Assembly (NCBI GenBank): GCA_944325595.1
Contig: CALVAQ010000004.1
Coordinates: 106,310 to 170,309 of the forward strand
DNA: 64,000 nucleotides
Direction of reading: 5' to 3'
DNA from: Candidatus Gastranaerophilales bacterium
GTDB lineage: Bacteria > Cyanobacteriota > Vampirovibrionia > Gastranaerophilales > Gastranaerophilaceae
Shown: positions 33,515-43,285 of the stretch, piece by piece
How the letters are laid out: each line of letters starts with the position of its first letter
Numbering within the stretch: the stretch's first letter is position 1
Program-made: the position numbers and the translations under genes
The notes under the pieces: model-generated
Database searches by the model: none
What the model was told of the DNA's origin: nothing
What the model saw: the letters and a program-made list of their open reading frames with translations, nothing else

Positions 33515-34771
33515 ATGCTAAAAAAATTTTTGTATATTTTAATAATTTGTGCAATAAGTTTCGGAATGTATATATTTCTTGTTGAACAAGACAACTCGGT
33601 AAAAAATCCGGATTATGACAATGAATATTTAATAAACAGGCAAACAACAAACCCCAAGCGGCTTTTTTTGAAGTCCTGGAGAATAATTAAAACAAAATAC
33701 TATGACCCGACCTTAAACGGACAGGATTGGTACAGATGGAACAGGCATTATGTTGACCAGATAAAAACAAAAGACGATGCGTATGTTGCAATAAACAGTA
33801 TGCTTGCGAGTTTAAATGACCCGTACTCAAGGTTCTTAAACAGTGAGGAATACGCAGAACAAAACACAAACATTGATGCCAAAATTGTTGGCATCGGAGT
33901 AACGATTATGTCTGTTGACGGAAAAATTATAATCATCAGCGTAGTAGATGGAACACCGTCTCAAAAAGCCGGTATAAAGCCCGGTGATATTATTCTCAAA
34001 GTCGACAAAACGGATGTAAGCGGAAAATCAATCAGCGATGTTGCTTCTCTCATTAGAGGAGAAATAGGCACAAATGTAAAGCTTGAACTCGTCAGAAAAA
34101 AACAAAAATTGCACAAAACTATTGCAAGAGATGAGATAAAAATAAAAAATATCAAAGCCGATATTATAGACAAAGATATCGGATATATTCAGATTGTTAG
34201 TTTTATAAGCTCTGATATGACTGCAGAGTTTGTGGAAGCATTGGACAAAACCAAAAACTGTCAGGGACTCATTCTTGATTTGAGAGGAAACTCGGGAGGG
34301 CTGCTGCCAAATGCTGTTGTGATTGCAGATATGTTCCTGACACAAGGTCATATCGTCAGTGTTGTGGACAGAGAAAAACAGAAATCCGACATTGATGCCC
34401 AGAACAAAACTTACGCAATAAACAAGCCTGTCGTAATTCTTATTGACGAAGGCACTGCAAGTGCTTCAGAAATATTGAGCGGAGCATTAAAAGACAACAG
34501 AAAAGCAATACTGGTAGGCAAAAAAACGTTTGGCAAAGGAATGATTCAAAAAATTTACCCGCTGCCAAACCAGACAGGTATGAATCTCACTATTGCAAAA
34601 TATTTGACACCCAAAGGCTATGATATCAACCAGAAAGGAATCACGCCCGATTACGAAGTTGATTATACGGAAACGGATTTTCTAAAAGACAAAGATCCTC
34701 AGCTTGATACCGCAAAAAGAATAATGCACAAGCTTATCTCGTCACAAAAGCAGCTTGCAAACGCCGGATAA
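33515..34771 (+). CDS. C-terminal processing protease (S41, CtpA-like)
   Basis: 418 residues from ATG 33515 (AAAAGG seven bases before). An N-terminal membrane anchor (FLYILIICAISFGMYIFLV) places it in the periplasm. After a helical cap comes a PDZ domain (about 105-185, VGIGVTIMSVDGKIIIISVV, GIKPGDIILKV), then the protease core with LILDLRGNSGG, catalytic S316 in GTASASEIL and K341 in TFGKGM, 25 residues apart as in plant and cyanobacterial CtpA. Such proteases trim C-termini of membrane or envelope proteins. Its stop abuts the convergent obgE stop with no gap. Confidence 0.93.
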   Translation: MLKKFLYILIICAISFGMYIFLVEQDNSVKNPDYDNEYLINRQTTNPKRLFLKSWRIIKTKYYDPTLNGQDWYRWNRHYVDQIKTKDDAYVAINSMLASLNDPYSRFLNSEEYAEQNTNIDAKIVGIGVTIMSVDGKIIIISVVDGTPSQKAGIKPGDIILKVDKTDVSGKSISDVASLIRGEIGTNVKLELVRKKQKLHKTIARDEIKIKNIKADIIDKDIGYIQIVSFISSDMTAEFVEALDKTKNCQGLILDLRGNSGGLLPNAVVIADMFLTQGHIVSVVDREKQKSDIDAQNKTYAINKPVVILIDEGTASASEILSGALKDNRKAILVGKKTFGKGMIQKIYPLPNQTGMNLTIAKYLTPKGYDINQKGITPDYEVDYTETDFLKDKDPQLDTAKRIMHKLISSQKQLANAG

Positions 34772-36043
34772 CTAATCATAATAATCAAATTGAATATGTC
34801 CGATTTTTACAACATCTCCGTCTTTTATGCCGGACTGTTTTAGCGCTTCATAAACATTCATTGCCGCAAGAATATTTTGAAATCTGTATAGCTGGTCAAG
34901 ATTTCTTGTGTCAGTAACATTTGCCAGTCTGATAAGTTTTCCGCCTTCAACAACAAATGTATTTTTATCTACTTTGTAAACGGAATATGAACTGTCATCA
35001 TTATCAAATGCGGCAAAATCTTCATCAATATCAATTTTGAATTCGGGTTTTGGAATTTCGTCAACCTTTTGCATTACAAAGTCCATAAACGGTTTTATAT
35101 TTTCTTTGGTTGCGGCGGATATCAAAAATACGTCACCGGAAAATTTCTTAAATTCTTCAAAATACTCCTGCCGTAATTCCTCAGAAACCGTGTCTATTTT
35201 ATTCAATGCAATGATTTGATATAGTCCGCCAAGCCGCTCTGAATGTTTTTTCAGCTCATTGTTAATCTTTTGATAATTTTCAACGGGATTTTCCTGAGAG
35301 ATATCAACAACATGGATTAAGAACCTGCATCTTTCAACGTGACGCAAAAACTCGTGTCCCAGCCCGATACCTTCACTTGCTCCTTCGATAAGCCCAGGTA
35401 TATCAGCAACGACAAAGCCGTCTCCGGATGGCTTTTTGACAACTCCGAGATGCGGTACAAGCGTTGTAAAAGGGTAATCAGCTATTTTGGGCTTTGCCGA
35501 GCTGATTACGCTGATTAATGTGGATTTGCCTGCATTTGGCATACCGAGAAGTCCGACATCGGCAATGAGTTTGAGTTCCAACTCAAGTTCTCTTTCAATT
35601 CCGGGTTCACCGGGTTCACAAAATTGTGGCGCACGTTTTTGAGCAGTTGCAAATCTTGCATTTCCTCTTCCGCCTCTGCCGCCTTTTGCCACCAGAACGG
35701 TTGATTCCGGTTCTGTTAAATCGGCAATGATTTTGTCATTCTCGGGGTCTTTTACAACCGTTCCGAGCGGAACTTTTATATATAAATCTTTTCCGCCTTT
35801 GCCATGCTGGGATTTTGGTCTGCCATTTTCTCCGTTTTCCGCTTTAAATATTGACTGGTACTGAAAGTCCATCAATGTTGTCATATCAGCATCGGCAACA
35901 AAATAGACATCACCGCCTCTGCCTCCGTCGCCGCCGGCAGGACCGCCTTTGTCCACATATTTTTCTCTGCGCCAGGCAACAGCGCCGTTTCCGCCTCTGC
36001 CTGAAAGAATTTTTATTTTTGCTTTATCGATAAATACTGACAT
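34772..36043 (-). CDS. obgE: GTPase ObgE/CgtA
   Basis: 423 residues. The N-terminal Gly-rich Obg fold (SGRGGNGAVAWRREKYV, GGPAGGDGGRGGDVYF, GKGGKDLYIKVPLGT) is followed by a GTPase domain with GMPNAGKSTLI, DYPFTTLVPHLG, ADIPGLIEGA and NKID, and a C-terminal OCT domain (about 350-423). Obg acts in late 50S assembly and stress signalling. It is often near rplU/rpmA in bacteria, but here they are 18 kb apart. Start ATG 36043. Confidence 0.97.
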   Translation of the reverse strand: MSVFIDKAKIKILSGRGGNGAVAWRREKYVDKGGPAGGDGGRGGDVYFVADADMTTLMDFQYQSIFKAENGENGRPKSQHGKGGKDLYIKVPLGTVVKDPENDKIIADLTEPESTVLVAKGGRGGRGNARFATAQKRAPQFCEPGEPGIERELELELKLIADVGLLGMPNAGKSTLISVISSAKPKIADYPFTTLVPHLGVVKKPSGDGFVVADIPGLIEGASEGIGLGHEFLRHVERCRFLIHVVDISQENPVENYQKINNELKKHSERLGGLYQIIALNKIDTVSEELRQEYFEEFKKFSGDVFLISAATKENIKPFMDFVMQKVDEIPKPEFKIDIDEDFAAFDNDDSSYSVYKVDKNTFVVEGGKLIRLANVTDTRNLDQLYRFQNILAAMNVYEALKQSGIKDGDVVKIGHIQFDYYD

Positions 36044-36107
36044 ATTAAAATATTAAAATAAAAAAGAAAAAATAAAAACAACAGCAGAAAACAGCACCGA
36101 TGCAGAA

Positions 36108-36509
36108 CTAATCTACATAGAAGAAATCATCATTTTCATCCTGATAGTCTTCCCAAACAGGAATTCTTTTCTTCGCTTCTTCTCTTTTCTTTTTCATTCT
36201 TTCTATATCTTTTTGTTTGTCGAGATTTTCTTCTATTTTTGATTTTTCAAGCTTGCTTTTGTTCAAAAGATTTGCCACATTCATCATCGCAAGCGAGTTC
36301 AAGGTTGCACTCAACTGTGCACTTCTGTCAACAAAATGAGAGTCATTGAAATATTGACCGTCTTCCGAAAAACCGCCTCTTTGAAAATATTCCATACCCG
36401 GACTCTGTCTGTCGTCTTGTGTTTTCGCAGCAGTGCCGGAGATGTCGCCGCTTTTAAAATTAAAGCTGCCACCTATCCCGAAAAATCCTGCTGAGCGATT
36501 ATCTACCAC
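36108..36509 (-). CDS. Hypothetical Lys/Glu-rich protein upstream of obgE
   Basis: 133 residues from GTG 36509, supported by AGGAGA six bases before. The N-terminus is Gly/Phe/Ser-rich (SAGFFGIGGSFNFKSGDISG), followed by a helical segment (SATLNSLAMMNVANLLNKSK) and a strongly charged coiled coil. The C-terminus is very acidic (DYQDENDDFFYVD). I do not recognise it. It lies 64 bases before obgE on the same strand, so cotranscription is likely. Confidence 0.65.
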   Translation of the reverse strand: MVDNRSAGFFGIGGSFNFKSGDISGTAAKTQDDRQSPGMEYFQRGGFSEDGQYFNDSHFVDRSAQLSATLNSLAMMNVANLLNKSKLEKSKIEENLDKQKDIERMKKKREEAKKRIPVWEDYQDENDDFFYVD

Positions 36510-36658
36510 GACACATCTCCTGTTCTCTCTTTAATCAATATCAAGATAATAAAAGCTCGATATTGTATTAAACCCAAACATAATTTTTTTTGCTACGTTC
36601 TATTTTAGATTCTAGATTATATTAACATTTTTTTACATCCGTCTTTTGATGGATTCTG

Positions 36659-36925
36659 CTACAGTCCTAGCATTAGAAGCATTTTTACAAGTGCTACCTG
36701 AATAAACTGCAAAACCATTAGCGCAATAATCGGTGAAAAATCCAATCCTCCCAGAGGAGGAATAATTTTTCTAAACGGATTCAAAAAGACATCCGACACA
36801 ATCGCAAGTGCATTAAAAAACGGTGAACTCCAATCAATAGAAGGAATCCAGGTTAAAAATATTCTTACAATAACCACCCAGAAGTAAAACTGGAAAAAGT
36901 AAAAAACAAATCCTGATATCTGCAT
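36659..36925 (-). CDS. YggT family membrane protein
   Basis: 88 residues with two membrane helices flanking the family signature: FFQFYFWVVIVRIFLTWIPS, then DVFLNPFRKIIPPLGGLDFSPIIALM. In cyanobacteria and plastids the family (Ycf19/YlmG) affects membrane organisation and division; in bacteria it often lies near division or respiratory genes. It sits 15 bases from mtnP, downstream on the same strand. Confidence 0.88.
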   Translation of the reverse strand: MQISGFVFYFFQFYFWVVIVRIFLTWIPSIDWSSPFFNALAIVSDVFLNPFRKIIPPLGGLDFSPIIALMVLQFIQVALVKMLLMLGL

Positions 36926-36940
36926 TTTTACCTCACATAA

Positions 36941-37744
36941 CTATACTCTGGAACCGGCAAGAGTTTTTTCACATTCACAATTGTTTCTTTCTGCAGGCAG
37001 TTTTTTAATTAAATTGAACAACAGAGCCTTGAGTTTTTCGTTATTGTCATTAAATACTTTAATAACCTCAGCGTGCTGAACAGGCGGAACTTCTCCCACC
37101 AGACCTGCATCATAGTCTGTAATCAAAGAGATATTCAATGGACACATATCAAGTTCCTTAACGAGATATGCCTCAGGAAACTGTGTCATATTAATAACTT
37201 CCCAACCCTGAGAAGTGAAGAATTTAGACTCAGCCTTTGTAGAAAAACGAGGACCGTTGATTACAACAACAGTACCGGTTTCATGAACGGTTATTCCTAG
37301 TTCTTTTGCCGTTTCAACAGCGACTTTTCTCATTTCAGGGCAATACGGGTTTGCCGCACTTACATGTGTAACTATAGCACCGTCATAAAATGTTGATTTA
37401 CGACCGTCTGTCCAATCTACAAATTGGTCACATATTACGAAATTACCCGGCGCAACATGTTTTTGCAAACTGCCTGCCGCACAGGGAGAAATTACTCTAT
37501 TGCAACCTATAGATTTCATTGCCCAAACATTTGCTCTGTAGTTAATCAGATGAGGAGGAATAGTGTGGTTTCTGCCGTGACGGGGCATAAAAGCGACTTT
37601 ATGTGAACCTATTTCGCCGATAAAAACACTGTCTGACGGAGAGCCATACGGGGTTTCAACTTTTACTTCTTCTATATTATCAAGAAATTTGTAAAAGCCT
37701 GAACCGCCAAATACACCAATATCTGCTAATTTTTTATTTATCAT
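36941..37744 (-). CDS. mtnP: S-methyl-5'-thioadenosine phosphorylase
   Basis: 267 residues from ATG 37744, preceded by GGAGGAGAG; the frame extends upstream to 37795 into the prepilin gene. It cleaves methylthioadenosine, the by-product of spermidine synthesis, to adenine and methylthioribose-1-phosphate. Signs are IGVFGGSGFY, MPRHGRNHTIPPHLINYRAN, GPRFSTKAESKFF and MTQFPEAYL, with the TDYDAG motif near the base-binding site. It works downstream of SpeD (32085-32531). The C-terminus ends with two extra Cys residues. Confidence 0.93.
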   Translation of the reverse strand: MINKKLADIGVFGGSGFYKFLDNIEEVKVETPYGSPSDSVFIGEIGSHKVAFMPRHGRNHTIPPHLINYRANVWAMKSIGCNRVISPCAAGSLQKHVAPGNFVICDQFVDWTDGRKSTFYDGAIVTHVSAANPYCPEMRKVAVETAKELGITVHETGTVVVINGPRFSTKAESKFFTSQGWEVINMTQFPEAYLVKELDMCPLNISLITDYDAGLVGEVPPVQHAEVIKVFNDNNEKLKALLFNLIKKLPAERNNCECEKTLAGSRV

Positions 37745-37764
37745 CTCTCCTCCGATTATTATTG

Positions 37765-38433
37765 CTATTTTACATCTGTCTGATTTTGAAGCCATTCATA
37801 TGCTTTTGACTGATTATCGTGTCCGCTGGCTGTTTTGGGTACAGTAACTTTTCCGTCTTTAAAGACTCTAATTACATAACCTTCAGCAGCTGATGTACAA
37901 GTCGGATCAATTACACCGTCAACAGAGCCATTCTCCTTAACACCGGACCAGTTGTAAAAGCAAACATTATTAGAGAGTCTAAAGTTTGCGCCGTCAATAC
38001 CTTCTGAACCGTTTGAATCACACTTAACAGCACCAATTGTATTGAGCTGGTCAGCCAAGAAATAGCAAACAGCTTCACTTCTTTTTATATTCTTTTTTTC
38101 AACCTGATTTCCTGATTCATCGGTAATATAAGCTGTAGCATCAGGATACGGGTCATCTCTGAAATCAAGATTTAAAGTTGTCCCTTCTTGTTGTTCTGCA
38201 GCATCTCTTTCGGCTTCAGTCAAATAAGTAGGGTCATATTTTGTTGTGTCATTAATAATATTTCCAATTGCAGCTTCAGTTGCATGATATGCTTTTAAAA
38301 ACAAAACTTTATCCTTGTCAGGGTTAACCCTGTTAATAGCTCTGAGCATAAGAGCAACAAGTATACCTATAATCATTATCGTAAGCAGTGTTTCTGCCAA
38401 TGTAAATGCATTTTTTTCTTTTTTCATATCCAT
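37765..38433 (-). CDS. Type IV prepilin / pseudopilin-like protein
   Basis: 222 residues. A short basic leader (MDMKKEKNA) precedes FTLAETLLTIMIIGILVALML, the type III signal with Phe+1 and Glu+5 needed by prepilin peptidase; the residue before the cut is Ala instead of the usual Gly. The hydrophobic helix leads to a globular domain with Cys pairs (AVCYFL ... KCDSN and VCFYN ... PTCTS) that may form disulfides. Such proteins make pili or type II secretion pseudopili. No assembly genes are nearby. Confidence 0.88.
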   Translation of the reverse strand: MDMKKEKNAFTLAETLLTIMIIGILVALMLRAINRVNPDKDKVLFLKAYHATEAAIGNIINDTTKYDPTYLTEAERDAAEQQEGTTLNLDFRDDPYPDATAYITDESGNQVEKKNIKRSEAVCYFLADQLNTIGAVKCDSNGSEGIDGANFRLSNNVCFYNWSGVKENGSVDGVIDPTCTSAAEGYVIRVFKDGKVTVPKTASGHDNQSKAYEWLQNQTDVK

Positions 38434-38589
38434 ATAATCTCCGTTTTTTATTAATTATATTCGATATTTATAATTTTTGCAAAATATAAAGATATTAAGA
38501 ATACTTAACAATAAACTATAGAATAAGGCAATACCAGCAAGTGATTTGTTTTTATATATATAGGTAGTAAAGTGTAAGGTAAATCAACT

Positions 38590-38832
38590 ATGGTAAATGG
38601 TATCTCTTCTCCACATATCCCGTATAATGGATATCCGGGAAACGCAATCGGTGAAACACAGGTAACAAAAGACATTGCAAGCACATGTTTTGATGCGCAG
38701 CGCCCGTATATAGCAAAAACTTACGAATTTTTGACTACGGAAGAAAAACCGAGCTATACGTTGCCTGTTATCGGTGCAGTAGTATCTTTCCTGTCTTTGA
38801 TAGGTGTTGCAGCATTAAAACTGAGAAAATAA
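38590..38832 (+). CDS. Small protein with C-terminal membrane helix
   Basis: 80 residues from ATG 38590. The first half is polar (VNGISSPHIPYNGYPGN). The C-terminus is a hydrophobic helix ending in a basic tail (LPVIGAVVSFLSLIGVAALK), so it is a tail-anchored membrane protein. The gene ends exactly where the convergent Fe-S gene ends (38832/38833). No family is recognised. Confidence 0.55.
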   Translation: MVNGISSPHIPYNGYPGNAIGETQVTKDIASTCFDAQRPYIAKTYEFLTTEEKPSYTLPVIGAVVSFLSLIGVAALKLRK

Positions 38833-40059
38833 TTATATATTTTCAACACTGCAATATTTAGCCAGAAATACAAAAAGATTCATAACAACAGGCCGCTTAT
38901 GTTGTGCAATGTCTGTTTCAATAAAACCTTGTTCCAACCCCAGTATACACGCCGGACAAGTTGTCAAAACCATATCAGCACCTGAGTTAATATAATTCAG
39001 TGCTTTTGACTTAGAAATTTTTTCGGAAATTTCAGGATATTTGAGAGCAAAAGTCCCTGAAAATCCGCAACATTTATCAAAATCATCTGCTTTTACATAT
39101 TCAATATTTTTTATCTTTTTTACAAAACCGACTAAATCAAATTCCTCGTGACACGGGATGTGTACCGCTATTTTTAAACTTTCTGAACAGGTAAAAGACA
39201 TATTCCGAATCAAATCTATCACAGAAACAGTTTTTTGAGCGAATGCAGATGCAGACTCCGAGCTCAAAACATCAGGATATGTCTTAATCGTATCCAAACA
39301 CGATGCACAATCCGTTAATATGTAATCAAAATCTCCTTCGGCAGCAGCTATGTTTTTTTCTGCAATTTTTCTAAACTCTTCAATGTTTCCGTCAGCCAGA
39401 TAGCTTACACCGCAGCATTCAAAGTCTTTTTTAATAAAACTAATACCTGAATTATAAAATATCTTTTTTACGGCAGTTTCTGTTTGATTGTTAATGTATT
39501 TGTTAAAACAACCTTCAAAGTACAAAGCTGTCTTTTCTTTCTGCCGGATTTTATCCGGAGTTTTTTCTTTATTTATAAAATTACGAACCTGAGAATTAAG
39601 CAGAAGAAGCAATTTGCCTGGCTTACCGGTTTTTGAAATCGGTTTTTCAAGACAGCCTGTTATTTTATTAAAACCAAACAATCTGTAAAAAAATACAAAA
39701 GCGGCAGCCAATCTCAAAATTACTTTAAAAACTAAATAAGAATTAAAAAAACTTTCAAGACGGGATAAATTGTTCTCCTCATAATATCTCTGCTTTGCGG
39801 CGACAAATATTTTTTTTGCATCTATATCACTCGGGCAAAAATCTTTACATGCATTACAACCGGTACACAAATCAAGATATTTTTTCAGCTGTTTTGAAAA
39901 AGACAAATCACCTTTTACAACGCCATTAAGCATATTAAACTTGCCCTTTGACACTGCACATTCAGACAAAGTTGCTTTATAAACAGGGCATACAGACTGG
40001 CACAATCCGCATCTGGAGCATTTGTATATTTCTTCCTTGTAATCCGAGAACTTATTCAT
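38833..40059 (-). CDS. Fe-S oxidoreductase, GlcF-like, with CCG domains
   Basis: 408 residues from ATG 40059; GTG 40077 is possible. Two [4Fe-4S] ferredoxin motifs (CSRCGLCQSVCPVYK and CTGCNACKDFCP) are followed by two CCG domains (FECCGVSYLADG ... CASCLDT, and KCCGFSGTFALKYPEIS ... TTCPACILG). This is the layout of the iron-sulfur subunit of glycolate or lactate oxidase complexes (GlcF/LutA type) and related heterodisulfide-reductase subunits. The flavin partner is not adjacent, so the electron donor is unknown. Confidence 0.85.
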   Translation of the reverse strand: MNKFSDYKEEIYKCSRCGLCQSVCPVYKATLSECAVSKGKFNMLNGVVKGDLSFSKQLKKYLDLCTGCNACKDFCPSDIDAKKIFVAAKQRYYEENNLSRLESFFNSYLVFKVILRLAAAFVFFYRLFGFNKITGCLEKPISKTGKPGKLLLLLNSQVRNFINKEKTPDKIRQKEKTALYFEGCFNKYINNQTETAVKKIFYNSGISFIKKDFECCGVSYLADGNIEEFRKIAEKNIAAAEGDFDYILTDCASCLDTIKTYPDVLSSESASAFAQKTVSVIDLIRNMSFTCSESLKIAVHIPCHEEFDLVGFVKKIKNIEYVKADDFDKCCGFSGTFALKYPEISEKISKSKALNYINSGADMVLTTCPACILGLEQGFIETDIAQHKRPVVMNLFVFLAKYCSVENI

Positions 40060-40138
40060 ATTCACTATTATATTCACAAAGAATTATTTAGTGATAAAAT
40101 TTTATTGACCTGACTACATATTCACATGGGGAGACACA

Positions 40139-41167
40139 ATGAAAACAGCTGTTTCAGAAAATCAAAAAATATCTATACAAGAAAGTCCTCGACCTGATTT
40201 GAGAGAGTTCAACAATGAAGGTGCGATAGTAAAAGTTCTTGGCTGCGGATTATGCGGCTCAGACATAGTAAAGTTTCTCCATGACGGCACGCAAAAAGTT
40301 CTTGGTCATGAAGTTGTCGGGGAAATTGTAGACATAAAACCTGCATTTTTATCAAAGTTCAAAATCGGAGACAAAGTCGTCCTCGGACATCATGTGCCCT
40401 GTATGAAGTGCGAATACTGCGGAAATAAAAATTATTCAATGTGCCGTCAGTTTAAAGAAACAAATATTGTTCCCGGCGGCTTTGCAGAATATATATATGT
40501 TTCGCCTAAACACCTAAAAAATACTGTATTTAAGGTGCCAAAACATCTTGATGATATGGAAATCTCTTTTATGGAGCCTCTTGCCTGCTGCATCAGAGCT
40601 GTAGAAAGAGCAGAAGTAAAAGAAGGTACAAGCTCGCTTGTTATCGGACTGGGTTCAATAGGTCTTTTAATGGGACAGGCAATAAAAGCCTTTAAAGGTG
40701 ATGTAATAGGCTGTGACTTGATAGAAGAAAGAGTTGCTCTGGCAAGCAATTTAAACTTTGATGCATCAATAAAATTTGAAGACAATGACGCAACTTCTGC
40801 AATGGTAAAAGAAATGACATGCGGTTACGGCTCAGACATTGTATTTATGACATCAGGTTCGGACAAAGCAATTGACTTTGCTCTAAAGGCTGTCAGAGAC
40901 GGAGGAACTATTCTTGTATTTTCTTCGGTTCCGAACGATACAGCAGGATACACTAACAACGATATCTATTACAGAGAACTAAAAATCATGGGAAGCTACT
41001 CACCTTCCCCGATGGATTTGGCGCTCGCTCATAAGCTTCTTAAAAAGAAAAAAGTTATTGTGAAATATCTGTCGACAGTATACTCTATTGATGACCTTGG
41101 AGAAGCAATACAGGATACCATTGAAAACAAAACATTAAAAGCATACATAAAGGTTGCAAAAGATTAG
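40139..41167 (+). CDS. Zinc-dependent dehydrogenase (MDR family), first of two
   Basis: 342 residues; GGGGAG lies just before ATG 40139. The catalytic zinc region is GCGLCGSDIVKFL and VLGHEVVGEIV; the structural zinc cysteines are in CMKCEYCGNKNYSMC; the Rossmann motif is VIGLGSIGLLMGQ. EPLACCIRA is the usual EP-L segment. It is similar to threonine/sorbitol-dehydrogenase-like polyol enzymes. Its stop is directly followed by the next gene's ATG, and both encode the same fold, so they form a two-gene operon with related substrates. Confidence 0.87.
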   Translation: MKTAVSENQKISIQESPRPDLREFNNEGAIVKVLGCGLCGSDIVKFLHDGTQKVLGHEVVGEIVDIKPAFLSKFKIGDKVVLGHHVPCMKCEYCGNKNYSMCRQFKETNIVPGGFAEYIYVSPKHLKNTVFKVPKHLDDMEISFMEPLACCIRAVERAEVKEGTSSLVIGLGSIGLLMGQAIKAFKGDVIGCDLIEERVALASNLNFDASIKFEDNDATSAMVKEMTCGYGSDIVFMTSGSDKAIDFALKAVRDGGTILVFSSVPNDTAGYTNNDIYYRELKIMGSYSPSPMDLALAHKLLKKKKVIVKYLSTVYSIDDLGEAIQDTIENKTLKAYIKVAKD

Positions 41168-42205
41168 ATGAAAATGAAAGCAATTAGATACTATGCGCCT
41201 CAGGATATACGATATGAGGAAGTAGAAGTTCAAGAACCGAATGACAATGAGGTGCTTGTAAGAATTCAAGCTGCTCTGACCTGCGGAACTGACATAAAAA
41301 CATTCAGAAGAGGTCATCCCGTATTGATTAAAAAAACGCCATCCGGCTTCGGACATGAATTTGCGGGAATTATCGAAAAAGTAGGCTCCAATGTAATCGG
41401 CTTCAAACCCGGCGACAGAGTAGTTGCAGCAAACTCCGCACCATGCGGAAAATGTTTTTTTTGCTTAAAGAAACAATACAATTTATGTGAGAATTTGGAC
41501 CTGCTAAACGGTGCATATGCTGAATTTATTACTATACCTCAAAGGATTGTTGAAAAGAACCTGCTAAAAATCCCGACCGGACTCGGGTTTGAACAGGCTG
41601 CATTTGCCGAACCGCTGGCAAATGTGGTTCATGGTATAGAAAGAACAAATATTCAACCCGGAGATACTGTGGGAATATACGGCATCGGACCAATAGGTCT
41701 TATGTTTGCAAGACTTGCTAAACTAAAAGGAGCAAAAGTAATTGCAGCCGGCAGAAACCCTCTAAAACTGCAGATGGCAAAAGAATTTGCACTCTGTGAT
41801 GAGGTGGTGGATTTGAAAAAATATCAGCATCCGGAGAAGATATTCAGCTCTTTCACAGAAGGCGGCAGAGGGCTGGATGTTGCAGTTGAGTGTGTAGGTT
41901 TGCCGGAAACTTGGGAAAAGATGTTTGAACTTGTCAGAAAAGGCGGCACGGTGCACCTTTTTGGAGGATGTAAGTCAGGAACTACCGTAAACATAGACAC
42001 AAGAAAACTTCATTATGACGAAATCAAGATAGTAAGCGTTTTTCACCATACACCGCAATATTTTAGACAGGCATTGGATTTGATAGCAGACGGGCATGTG
42101 GATGTTACAAAACTTATTACAAAAAGAATGCCACTTTCAATGGCAAAAGAAGCACTGCTGGCTCACGAATCAGGTGAAGCAATAAAAGTTTTGTTAACTC
42201 CTTAA
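41168..42205 (+). CDS. Zinc-dependent dehydrogenase (MDR family), second of two
   Basis: 345 residues, ATG immediately after the preceding stop. LTCGTDIKTF and GFGHEFAGII mark the catalytic zinc site, CGKCFFCLKKQYNLC the structural zinc, and GIYGIGPIGLMFA the nucleotide-binding turn. EPLANVVHG replaces EPLACCIRA of its partner. It is paralogous to the gene before but clearly diverged. The substrate is probably a sugar alcohol or related alcohol, by family only. Confidence 0.87.
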   Translation: MKMKAIRYYAPQDIRYEEVEVQEPNDNEVLVRIQAALTCGTDIKTFRRGHPVLIKKTPSGFGHEFAGIIEKVGSNVIGFKPGDRVVAANSAPCGKCFFCLKKQYNLCENLDLLNGAYAEFITIPQRIVEKNLLKIPTGLGFEQAAFAEPLANVVHGIERTNIQPGDTVGIYGIGPIGLMFARLAKLKGAKVIAAGRNPLKLQMAKEFALCDEVVDLKKYQHPEKIFSSFTEGGRGLDVAVECVGLPETWEKMFELVRKGGTVHLFGGCKSGTTVNIDTRKLHYDEIKIVSVFHHTPQYFRQALDLIADGHVDVTKLITKRMPLSMAKEALLAHESGEAIKVLLTP

Positions 42206-42412
42206 ATTGAATTGTAAAGTTTTACTAAAAAATATTTATTGTCCAGAATACACTAATTATCAATATTTTGAAACCATGCCCGAAATTTTTGGTACAAAAT
42301 TTGTATTGAATTGTAAACATTATGTGTTATGCTAGCAAATAATAAAATCTTTCTACTTTTACCAAGTGTGAAGAATTTAAGTAATCACCCAAGTTTAAAA
42401 GAAAAGAAGACT

Positions 42413-43285
42413 ATGCTGAAAATACAATTAACACACACACCTATTAGACGTCCGCTGGCTGAAACGTCTTTCGGTTCGGAAAATACTTCCGCGAAAACCG
42501 ATAAAAGCCTTTTGGGACTTACTCATTCAGGGTTTAAAATGCATTCCGGTGTGACTAACTACGAAGCGATTAGCCATGCTGTGATTAAAGAGAATGATAA
42601 TGTGAATATTTTGAAAAAGAAGACCGCTAAAAATGTGAATTTTGGCGGTCTTCCTGTTTCAACAGCCGCAAAAGGCTTAAAGGCAACAAAAACCTGGAAA
42701 TTTGCCCAGAGTGATTTACTTCACAAATTTTTAAAACTGGCTGATTCAAACCAGACTGTTTTTGATGCATTATTTGCCTTATTGATTACCTGCGGATTGA
42801 GACCGGCTGCTATTATGGCTCAGGCAAACGAGCATAACAAAGAGAAAAACAAAAAAGCAGCTTCTCACTCAATTTCTTCAGGTATCATCGGATATGTTTT
42901 TGCCGTTGTAATTTATTCACCTATCAAAAAAGGTTTGGATAAAATCAGAAAAAATCCTGAAAAATATGCACAAAAAGCAGAAAAATTCTTTACTTACAAC
43001 GGAACAAAGAAAATGGCGGCATCGAAGAGATTTCAGACTTTCACAATGCTTTGCAACTATGTTCCTCAGGTTATCACAGCATCTATAAGATCAGCTATCA
43101 CAATAGCAATGATACCTTACATTGACAAATACATTTTGAATAAAATCTTTGGTGCAAAGACTCAACCGACAACGAAGGAAGAACTCAAAGAAGACCCCAC
43201 ATATAAATTTGCATTTATAAATTTCAAAAACAACAGTTCAAATGCAAATAAAGTATTCCAAAACTTTACAGGAGTGATGAAATAA
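42413..43285 (+). CDS. Tagged multi-pass membrane protein
   Basis: 290 residues from ATG 42413 (MLKIQLTHTP); a frame extension to 42329 lacks tag-like context. TSFGS occurs at 18-22, and a second SFGS-like element (VNFGG) near residue 80. Three hydrophobic stretches follow, including VFDALFALLITCGLRPAAIM, SGIIGYVFAVVIYSPI and ITASIRSAITIAMIPYI. It overlaps the next gene by one base (TAATG). No known family; length and layout match the next protein loosely, so the two may form a complex. Confidence 0.65.
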   Translation: MLKIQLTHTPIRRPLAETSFGSENTSAKTDKSLLGLTHSGFKMHSGVTNYEAISHAVIKENDNVNILKKKTAKNVNFGGLPVSTAAKGLKATKTWKFAQSDLLHKFLKLADSNQTVFDALFALLITCGLRPAAIMAQANEHNKEKNKKAASHSISSGIIGYVFAVVIYSPIKKGLDKIRKNPEKYAQKAEKFFTYNGTKKMAASKRFQTFTMLCNYVPQVITASIRSAITIAMIPYIDKYILNKIFGAKTQPTTKEELKEDPTYKFAFINFKNNSSNANKVFQNFTGVMK

